64,000 nucleotides of DNA from Brevibacillus laterosporus (GTDB lineage: Bacteria; Bacillota; Bacilli; Brevibacillales; Brevibacillaceae): the NCBI GenBank assembly GCA_007833815.1, contig CP033464.1:3714001-3778000 (forward strand). The letters run 5' to 3'. This document shows, one piece after another, positions 1 through 10,700 of the stretch. The notes beneath the pieces were generated by a model, which was not told where the DNA came from, ran no database searches, and was given only the letters and a program-made list of their open reading frames with translations. How positions within the stretch are numbered: the stretch's first letter is position 1; every line of letters starts with the position of its first letter. Both the position numbers and the translations under genes were made by a program.

Positions 1-1672
1 TAACCACCGTATATTCGCTTGGTCCGTAGTTATTAATCAGTTGGTAGTCCTGTTTTACATAGCTACGTAACACATCCCCACCCGTTACTAATTTCTTTAA
101 AGAACAATTTTGGAGATGTACAAACTTTTCGCATAAAGGTGTAGGTAAAAAACCTATCGTAATCTTATGTTCTTCAAAATATTGATTAAGTCTTGGAAGA
201 TCGAGCTTCAATTGTTCAGGAATGACATAGATTGCAGCACCTGCTAACAAATAGGGGAACACTTCCCATACAGAGGCATCAAATCCGAAACCCGCAATCT
301 TGGAAGCCTTATCTTGATCAGTAACATCAAAAAAGTTGATATGCCATCTACATAGGTTAGTTAACGACCGCTGAGATACCATCACACCTTTGGGCTCCCC
401 CGTTGTGCCAGAGGTATATACGACATAGGCAATATCCTCTGATGTAGAATGTATGCTCAGAGGTGAAGCTTCTTCTTGTTCACATAGAGACAACCCGTTT
501 ATCTCTACTATTTCACCTGCATACTCCACATTTTTTGGCAATGCTGTTTGGGTTACTAATAATGAAGACCCGCTATGATGTAGCATGTATTCTATCCGAC
601 TTTTGGGATAATCAGGATCTATGGGAAGAAAGGCAGCTCCTGTTTTTACAATGCCCCAAAGACCCACGATCATTTCAATCGATGGCCTAGCTAAAAGGGG
701 AATGATATCCCCTGCTTGTACCCCTTTTTTCCTCAAGAAGTGTGCGAGTTGATTGGATTTTTTCTGTAGTTCTAGATAAGTTAATGTTTGGCCTTCATAA
801 TAGACTGCTGGATAATCTGGCGTTCTTTTAACTTGACTATCAAACCATTCGGCTATCGTTATATGCAGAGGATATTCTACTTCTGTATCATTGAATTTAT
901 AGAAAAGGTTCTCTCTCTCTTCCTCTGATATGATATTGATTTGATAGAGTAAAGTAGAAGGAGCTTGCATAGCTGATTCAAAAAAAACGTGCAAGTGCTT
1001 CATGATACGCACAACGGATTCTTCTTTATAAAGAGAATCCTTGTAATACACCGTTAGATGAATTTGTTCTTCTGTGGTGGAAAAACAAAAAGCCATATCC
1101 TGTTCCATTTCGGTAATAAACTGTGCGTTTTGGAAATTTTCCAGAAGTACTATCGTATTCATACATAAAGAAGCAGTATTTTTCTCCAGTTCTTCTACTA
1201 TCTCGATCAATTTTGACTGAGGAAAGCTTTGATGTTTAATGGCTTCTTGTAAAAGAGAATTTGTTTGGTAGATCAGATTTTTAAATGGTTCTTGCGGATT
1301 AAGCTTTGAGTGGATGGGAAGGATTTTTAGTGCTCCTTCCATCATTTCTGTTTCGTCCTCTTTACTTATAGGAGTTCCGATCAAAACATCGGTTTCAGCC
1401 GTGTATTTATATAACAGGCCACTAACACCAGAGAGCAAGAAGACAAGAACACTATAAGGCGAACCCTTTGTGACTTGTAATAACTTTCTTGATAACGCCA
1501 GCGGAAAAGTAATACCTATTGATCGGACTGAGCCTCCTCCCAACTGATTATTATCAGCTGGGAAGCGACTAGAATGGCCATCCTTCTTGAATTGCTCTTT
1601 CCAATATTTCTCTTCTTCTACAAAGTAGCCGTTTGCCAATAAAACTTGTTGCGAATAATTGTTAGCGGACAT
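1..1672 (-). CDS. Non-ribosomal peptide synthetase, 5' part (half C - A, Leu-like); continues outside window
   Basis: This is the first 557 codons of a third synthetase in the NRPS operon. It starts at an ATG preceded by GAGGT, 33 bases after the stop of the upstream synthetase. The first ~230 residues match only the C-terminal lobe of a condensation domain: they open near a YWKEQF-like motif, and the HHxxxDG active site is missing. An adenylation domain follows, with core motifs YTSGTTGEPKG and NNYGPSE. Pocket residues read from FDASVWE, FLPTPLCE, LVTGGD and NNYGPSEYTVV give DAWFVGNVV, one change from a published leucine code (DAWFLGNVVK). Leucine or another aliphatic residue is therefore likely. 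The preceding protein ends with a complete C domain that could serve this A domain. Modules beyond this point lie outside the window. Confidence 0.9.
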   Translation of the reverse strand, partial: MSANNYSQQVLLANGYFVEEEKYWKEQFKKDGHSSRFPADNNQLGGGSVRSIGITFPLALSRKLLQVTKGSPYSVLVFLLSGVSGLLYKYTAETDVLIGTPISKEDETEMMEGALKILPIHSKLNPQEPFKNLIYQTNSLLQEAIKHQSFPQSKLIEIVEELEKNTASLCMNTIVLLENFQNAQFITEMEQDMAFCFSTTEEQIHLTVYYKDSLYKEESVVRIMKHLHVFFESAMQAPSTLLYQINIISEEERENLFYKFNDTEVEYPLHITIAEWFDSQVKRTPDYPAVYYEGQTLTYLELQKKSNQLAHFLRKKGVQAGDIIPLLARPSIEMIVGLWGIVKTGAAFLPIDPDYPKSRIEYMLHHSGSSLLVTQTALPKNVEYAGEIVEINGLSLCEQEEASPLSIHSTSEDIAYVVYTSGTTGEPKGVMVSQRSLTNLCRWHINFFDVTDQDKASKIAGFGFDASVWEVFPYLLAGAAIYVIPEQLKLDLPRLNQYFEEHKITIGFLPTPLCEKFVHLQNCSLKKLVTGGDVLRSYVKQDYQLINNYGPSEYTVV

Positions 1673-1705
1673 AAGGCAGCACCTCGGAATCGTTTGTTAG
1701 TATAG

Positions 1706-4700
1706 TTACCACTCAAAAATGAACTGATTGTCTACCTTATTTCGTTTCACGGAATTTTGCTTCTCACTCTGTAACTGGATGGATTCAATTACATAAGTAG
1801 GGTTTTCCATAATGGCCTTTACGATTGACAGGTAATCTTCTGCTATCATTTGAATGGTTGTAGCTTTGAATAAATCAACCTGATAATTTAAACTGAAATG
1901 AACTTGCTTTTGTACTTCAGTAGCGACCATGGATAATTCAAACTTTGCTTGTTTTAGGTCTAGTTCCAGTTGCGTTACTACCAGATTGCTAGCTTGAGTC
2001 CATACTTTTTGATCATCATTAATTCCCGTTTGCCATTCGAACAAGGTATCAAACAAAGGATTTCGTCCGAATGCTCTAGGAATTTTCAAGTGATCAATTA
2101 TATTTTCAAAGGGATAATCTTGATGTTCAAAAGCTTCTAAGGTATGCTGTCTTACCTGCTGTAAGAAACTCTGAAAAGTATCACGTCGTCTAGGATAATT
2201 ACGCAATGCCAAGGTATTCACAAGCATTCCAATCATATCCCGTAATTCTGAGTAATTACGTCCAGAAACAGCACAACCAACAATGATATCCTCTTGTCCT
2301 GTTAGCTTATGAAGCAAAACATTATAACAAGCAAGCAACAACATAAATGGCGTTGTTCCCGTCTGTTTAGCAATCTCTTTCAATATCTCAGTCTGTTCTT
2401 CATCTAGATTAAATCTGTAGAAATCGCCTTGAGTACTCGTTTGAGCGGTTCGTTGATAATCCAAAGGTAACCTCATAACAGGCCGATCTTTTTCAAAAAT
2501 GTTCAACCAGTATTGCTCTTGCTGTGCAAGTGAACCCGTACGAATGATTTCCTCTTGCCATACAGCAAAATCTTTATACTGTAAGTGGATATCAGGCAAA
2601 ATATTTCCGTTATAAATATCCAACCATTCCTGGATTAACAGCTTGGCGGAGATGCCGTCTACAATGACATGGTGTAAGTCCACTAACAGTAGATGTTCTG
2701 CTGTTCCTAAGGTACATAAGGTTACATGTAAAAGAGGTCCTTGGCTCAGATCAAATGGCTTAATATAAGTGTGGATTAGCTGTTCAATATCCTCTTTAGC
2801 ATCGTTGACCAGATGCAGATCAAATGGTACTTCTTTATGAATAATCTGTACGAGCTTCCCTTCCATAAGAGAAAAAGTCGTTCGTAATGCTTCATGCCGC
2901 GCAATGAGCTGCACAAAGGCATTATTGGCTTTTTCATAATCAAAAAGGCCTGTAATTCTCAAAGCTGTCGGCACATTGTATACCGTTCCCTTTTTCATTT
3001 GTTGCAAGAGATAAATGCGCTTTTGCGCTGATGATGCAGGATAATACACATTCGGAGGAACAGGCTTGATCTTGTGAGAAATTTGAACTTGGTTCCCTTG
3101 ATCAATGAATTGAGAAAGCTGACGAATGGATGGAAAGTTAAAGATTTCAGCCAAAGCAATTTTAACGTTGCATTGTTGCTTGATCTCTACCACGAGTTCC
3201 ATAGCCTTGAGTGAGTCTCCTCCATGTTCAAAAAATGAATCATCAATTCCAAAAGAAGGAGCCTCTAGTACTTTACACCAAATATCTACAAGCTTGGCCT
3301 CTGTTACGGTAGACGCAGGAATTTGTGTTTCTTTTTCCAACGAAAACACATTCTCCTCGGACAATTGTTTACTATCAACCTTCCCATTAGGTGTAAGTGG
3401 TATTTCTTCGATTTGAATCACATAAGCCGGAATCATGTAATTTGGAAGCGTAGAGGACAGCTGTTGTCTGATTTCCCTAGCATGTAATTCTTTAGAAGCT
3501 ACGATGTAGGCACATAGCTGGGTTTGATTTCTCGCATTTGGTATTCCTATGACTACCGCTTGGTTTACATAATTAATATTATGTAATGCGTGTTCAATCT
3601 CGCCTAGCTCAATTCGATGGCCTCTGACTTTTACTTGATGATCTATTCTTCCTAAGAACTGAATCGTTCCATTTGGTAACCAACGTGCGGCATCTCCTGT
3701 CTTATATAACCGAGTCTCTCGGTGATAGGGATGTTCAATAAATTTTTGTTGTGTAAGGCCAGGACGATGTAAGTATCCTCTCGCTAAACCAACTCCTGAT
3801 AAGCATAATTCGCCTTCTACGCCTATCGGAACAAGTTTATTGTCTTTTCCCAGAATGGTTACCACAGTATTAGAAATAGGTTTTCCTATGGAATCACTGG
3901 ATTCTACATCCACATTTCTAAGAACTGTGGATGCGACGCTATTTTCCGTAGGTCCATACTCGTTAACAAGCTCTAATTCTGGCAACAAGTCCTTGCTTTT
4001 CCTAACCAATTGTTGCGTAATTGCTTCACCTGCTAATGTAACTTTCTGTAAAGAAGATAAGGTTGTATAATCCGAAGAATTCAATATGGCATCAAATAGA
4101 CTAGGAACGCTGACAAAGTGTGTAACTTTATTTACAAAAATAGAGTTAGCTATTGCAAAAGAATCTTTTGCATGTTCATCAGTCACTAAGATGACCTTAC
4201 TGCCAGATACAAGAGGAGTGAACAAGCTAGTTAAAAAACCATCGAATGAGTACGAAAATAGCTGAAGTACTACGTCTTCCCTCATTAATCTATATTCGTC
4301 TCTTCGCCACTGAATCGTATTGGCGATGCTGGCATGTTCAACTGCTACACCTTTTGGTTTCCCCGTTGTGCCTGAAGTATAGATCACATATGCAAGATGA
4401 TGAGGAACTGAATTATCAAAATTAGATATTTTATCATCTATACATAGTTTGGTACGATCAACCTCGATAATGTTCTTTTGATCCCACGTTCCGACATGTT
4501 GTGATTCTGATTGAATCATAAGCCACTTCGCTTTACTGTCATCAAGCATATACAAAACGCGATCCATAGGATAATCAGGATCGATAGGAACGTACGTTGC
4601 CCCTACTTTCCAAACGGCCAGAATACTAATAATCATCTCAAACGATCGAGACATCTTAATGCCCACTACATCTTCTGATTGAATCCCTCTGTTCAGTAAT

Positions 4701-7700
4701 ACCTTTGCCAAGCAGCTTGTTTGATCGAGAAGCTCTTTATAAGTTAGCTGTTCATTGCAAAGCACCAAAGCAACCTCATGAGGTGTTTGTTCCACCTGTT
4801 TTTCAAATAGATGAAGTAGAGTCATCTCGGTAGGATAAAGAACTCGCGTTTGATTACATTCAAAAAGCAATTGGTCTTTTTCTACGTCTGTTACGATTTC
4901 AAGTTCTCCTATTGACTGATCAAAATCGGTGACCAGCTGAGAAATAATATGAACAAAGTGAGAATGCATACGTTCAATCGTCTTTTCCTTAAATAGATGA
5001 GTCGAATACTCCCACTTCACCCAAATGCCTTCTTCCGATTCCTGTGCAACCAAAGAAATATCTGTTTTGGTGGTTTTGCTGTAAATTTCAATAGGTGTAC
5101 ATGTAAGATTAGGTAATGTTAATTCAGCTAGCTCCATATTCTCCAAAACAAACATAACATCAAACAGCGTATTCCTAGATGAATCACGTTCCAAACGTAA
5201 GGCACTCACCAGATTCTCCAACGGATACTGCTGGTTGTCAAAAGCCTCAAGTGCTCGTGACCCTACTTCTTTGACATATTCTCTGCACGTCTTTTTGTAC
5301 TCAGGATAATTACGTAAAGCTAACGTGTTTACGAACATTCCTACTGTGGGTTCAAGATCAGGGTGTTGTCTTCCAGCCGTCACTGTGCCAACCGTAACAT
5401 CTTCTTGGCCCGCGTATTTTCCTAATACAATCGAAAAAGCGCTAAGTAATAAGCTGTAAAGTGTAACTTCTGCTTCCTGAGCAAGTGATTTTAGTTGATC
5501 CGTAAGTAAGCGATCTATCATACCAGGAAGATAATCTCCTTCAAACCTTTGGATAGCAGGTCTGGTGTAATCCATTGGAAGTTTTAGAGACGTGGTAGGA
5601 CTTTCAAATTGTTTAATCCAATACGCTTCCATTTTTTCTCTCTCATGGATTGCTTCCGCTGATTGTTCCCATACTGCAAAATCTTTGTACTGAAGTTTCG
5701 GGAGCTCAAGAACCTTGCCATTGTACAATTCCATCAGTTCTTTATGCAGAATGTTTAGAGAAATCCCATCCGCCACAATATGATGAATATCCATAAGCAC
5801 TACATATTCTTCATCTGCAAGCCTGATTAGTTTCATTCGGAATAATGGCCCTGCTTCTAGATCAAAAGACTTTACAAAATCTTGTATTTCTTGATCTAGT
5901 TTACTCTTCTCTATTATTTGGAAATCATAGCTAGGGACCATGTCTGAATGAATAAATTGAATTACTTCTCCATCTAATAATGTAAAGGTTGTTCGTAATG
6001 CTTCATGTCTAGCGACAAGTTGAGAGTAAGCCGAACTCCATTTTTCAAGGGATAATACACCAGTAATGTTAAAAGCATACGGGATGTTATAATAAGTGCT
6101 CTCTTCTCCAAATTGAGCTGCATAATACATCCTTTTTTGGGCAGATGAAGTAGGGTAATGTGCCTGTTCTGTTACACGTGGGATAGATTTCTGCTCAGTT
6201 GGCGAAACCTCCTGAATCTCAATGGCTACATTCTCAATCGTTGGATTTGCAAACAACTGTTTTAATGAGATTCTAACACCGAATTTTTCTTTAATTTTGG
6301 CTAGCATCACAATAGCTTTCAGAGACTGTCCACCCAGTGCAAAGAAGTTATCTCGCACACCAATATCTTGCACCCCCAACGTATCTTGCCATATCTCTGC
6401 CACTTCTTTTTCAATTTCATTTTTTGGCTTTACATACATTTCTACATGTAATTTTCCCCAGTCTGGATAAGGAAGAATTGCTTGATTCACTTTTCCATTA
6501 GCATTAAGTGGAAGACTATCCATCTGAATAAAGAAAGTAGGAATCATATAATATGGCAGTGTCTTGGCTAATTGCTCTTTTATTTCTTCTGGCTGTAGAT
6601 CAAATTCAGATACAAAATAGGCACATAAAAATGTAGTTCCTATTTCATCCTCACGAGTGATGACTGTTACTTCCTTGATTCCATTCAAAGCAAGTAAATG
6701 AGCCTCTACCTCTCCTAACTCTACTCGGAATCCTCTTATTTTTACTTGATTGTCTATTCTTCCTAAAAATTCAATACTACCATCTGTAAGCCAACGCCCC
6801 AAATCACCTGTTTTATACAATTTTTGACCTGTTTCAAACGGGTGATCGACGAATTTTTCAGACGTCATCTCCGGTCGATTGAGATATCCTCTAGCCAGTC
6901 CATCACCAGCAATACATATCTCTCCAATAGCGCCTACAGGCTGAAGCTTCAAATAGGGATCCATGATAAAAATCTGTGTATTAGAAATTGGCTTTCCTAT
7001 TGGTACAACGTTATTCAATAGTTCATTCAGATAATGATAGGTAGCAAACACTGTGCTTTCCGTAGGACCATACACATGGATAAGCTGACTATCTTTGAGC
7101 ACATCTATCGCTTTTCTGATATGTCTCACAGAAGCTCGCTCACCACCAAACAAGATATGACGCACGTTCGATAGACATTTAACATCAATTTCCACAATCG
7201 TATTAAATAAAGCTGTCGTCAAAAAAAACAAAGTAACATTTTCTTTAGCGATCGTCTCTCCAAGTAGCTGCACATCTGTCATCGTTTCTTTGTCAATCAA
7301 TACGAGGCTTGCACCATTCAGCAATGCTCCATACATGTCAAAAGTTGATCCGTCAAATGCAAAATTAGAAAGATTTAAAAGTACATCCGTTTCTTTAATT
7401 TCGATATAATTCGTATTTTTGACAACGCGGGTAATACTATAATGAGATGTCATGTTCCCTTTTGATTTTCCAGTGGAACCAGACGTATACATGATATAAG
7501 CAATAGAGCTACTATCTATCTGTGTCGCTACATTGCTATGGTTTAACTCGCATACACTACTAGACAGTTCGTCCAAAACAAGAACCTCTTGTACCAAATC
7601 ATGGAGATACTCGTCTCCCTGCCAGTCAACTTTATCTAGAACCAGCAATATCGTAGCTCCCGAATCATCCATGATCATTTGAATTCGTTCCCAAGAATAA

Positions 7701-10700
7701 GAAGAGTCCATAGGTAGATAGGTGCCACCTGCTTTCAAAATAGCCAGAATTGCAACAATGATTTTCGTTGAAGGCGTTGTTAATAGGCCAACTACCGTTC
7801 CAGGTGAAACTCCCTTCTCTTGTAAACCATGTGCAAATTGGTTGGCCCGTTCATTTAACTCTCGATATGTGACTCGTTCCTCTCCATGTATGAGGGCTAT
7901 CTTATCCGGTGTTTTCTCTACCTGCTCTTCAAATAACTGCGATAGTGTTTTCTGTTTAGGATACCAAGTAGATGGCTGATTGAAGTTGTTCAGTATTACA
8001 TTTTGTTCTTCTTGCGTAATTAATGTCACCGTTTCAATCAATTGATTACGCTCAGCTACCATCTGCTGCAAAATTTGCTGATAATGAATAATCATTCTCT
8101 TGATAGAATCGCGTAGATACAGATCTGTGCAATACTCCCATTTAAAGCGAATTTTCTCACCATTTTCTTCAGCAAGAAGAGTCATATCAAATTTGGCAAC
8201 CTTGTAATCAAAAACTTGTGGTGACAGCTTTGCACCCGACAAAGTAAAGGTAGGGATGTCCATATTTTCCATCACAAAAACAGTGTCAAAAAGCGGATTT
8301 CTACTAGCATCCCTTGTTATATGCAAGCGCTCAAGCATATTTTCCAACGGGTACTCCTGATTTTCTAGAGAATCTAGGAACGTTTCTTTTACCTCTAACA
8401 AGAATTGTTTGATCGTTTTCAATCCTGTCGGGTATTGACGTATCGGTAACGTTTGAACAAACATCCCAAGAGTATTCGCAAATTCTATGTGTGACCTTCC
8501 AGCATATACAGTACCGACTACAATATCCTCTTGAGAGGTATATTTGGAAAGAAGCATGAGATAAGCAGATAATAATACCATATACATAGTAGTACCCGTC
8601 TCACGTGAAAGCTCGCGAAGCTTTTCAACAAGTTCTGCATGTATCTCAAAATCTACGCTGTGTCCGTTAAAACTTTGAACAGCAGGTCTCATAAAATCAG
8701 TCAACAAGTTGAGGACAGGAATTTCTCCTTCAAATTGTTTCAGCCAATACTCCTCTTGCTTCATCATCTCGTCTGATTGAAGAAGACTCTGTTGCCACTC
8801 CGAAAAATCCTTGTATTGGAATTCTATAGGGGACAGTGTTTGATTTTCATAGAGATGAATTAAATCATTCACTATAATCCCAGATGAAACCCCATCTGAA
8901 ATAATATGGTGCAGGTCAAACATTAGTAGCGTTTTATTTCCTACATGAATCAGTTGAGCTCGTATTAATGGTGCTGTTCTCAGATCAAATGGTTGAATGA
9001 AACAATTGATGACATCTTGTATGGTGGAGCCCTCTTCCATGGTACGTTCTATTAGGTTGAACGCTACACAATTAGCTATACGCTGTACAAGTTTGCCTTC
9101 GATTACATCGAATGAAGTACGCAAAGCTTCATGTCTTTCTATAAGTTGCTGAAAAGCACGTTCCAGTTTTCCCCTATCTAACTTACCCTCTACATCTAGA
9201 ATGCTTGGCATATTATAGATCGTTGTTTCTAGATCAAGCTCTGCAAGAGCATAGATTCTCTTCTGAGCAGAAGAGGCTACATAATACTCCTTGTGAGTTG
9301 TAGGTTGTAGGTAAAACATTTCTTTCTTATTGCTACCTTCTATCAGAAGTGCTAGACCTGATACGGTAGGTGATGCGAATAATTGTCTTAGCGTTATCTC
9401 TGTTTTGAATTCCATCAAAATTCTAGATACTAAGGTAATCGCTTTAAGAGAGTGACCCCCTAGTTGGAAAAAGTCATCGTAGATGCCAACTACTTTAATG
9501 CCTAAAACTTCCTGCCAGATTTGCACCATCTTCTCTTCTAGCTTTGTTCGGGGTGCTACATATGACTGATAGCCATGTGAACCAAACACTGGTTTTGGTA
9601 AAGCTAGACGATCAACCTTTCCATTTTCATTCACAGGTATTTTCTCTAGTTGTATAAAAGAAGTGGGCACCATATAATCTGGTAGCTGTTGCATGAGATA
9701 AGATCGAAGAGTATCCTTCTTTAACGGCAATGTGGATACCACATATCCATTGAGATAGGTTATCCCCTGCTCATCACTTGTAGCCGTTACAACAGCATCT
9801 GTTATCGCTTCATGTGTAAGTAGTGCATTTTCAATCTCTCCAAGTTCAACTCGATAACCTCTTATTTTCACTTGATTGTCGATTCGACCCTGATATTCTA
9901 TACAACCACTCGCAAGCCATCTTCCAACATCACCGGTTCGATATAATCTTTCTAATCGACTACCTATAGATTGTATGACAAATTTTTCTTGATTACTCTC
10001 CATCTGAGCTATATAGCCATTAGACACACCGTCTCCAGCAACACTTATTTCGCCAAATACTCCTGGAGGAAGTTGGTTTCCATCTTTATCTAAAATATAG
10101 ATTCGAGTATTACCAATAGGCTTTCCGATCGTTGGTCTATCCCGAAACATCTCAAAATCATCCCTATCCACCCATTGGGCAATGCAGCCGATTGTGGTTT
10201 CTGTTGGACCATAGTGATTCATGATTCGGACTGCTGTTTTTTGATAAGTTTTTTCCACATCTTTACTATTGATAGGTTCTCCACCCAATACTACAAATTG
10301 CAAATGCTCAAATTGTTGGCCTGTAAAGTAAGGATGATTGACTAGTGTTGAGTAAAGTGTAGGTGTCATCTTCAGATAGGTAAGCCTATGTTCATGTATA
10401 TATTCTAAAAATCTCGCTGGTAACGTATACGTATCCTTCTCAACAAGATGAAGTTCAGCCCCAGCTGTAATAGCTGAAAACAGAGCTGTATATCCCAGAT
10501 CAAAAGCATAAGAGGAACAAAGAGCTACGCGATCCTGCGTTGATACACCTGTGGTCTCATGAAACCAACTCAGATAATTCATTACATTGGCGTGAGATAC
10601 TTGGACTCCTTTTGACTTACCAGTAGTTCCCGACGTGTAGATTACATATAGATTGTCTCTTTCGTGATGCATAGGGATAAGATTCTCATCATTACCCGTA

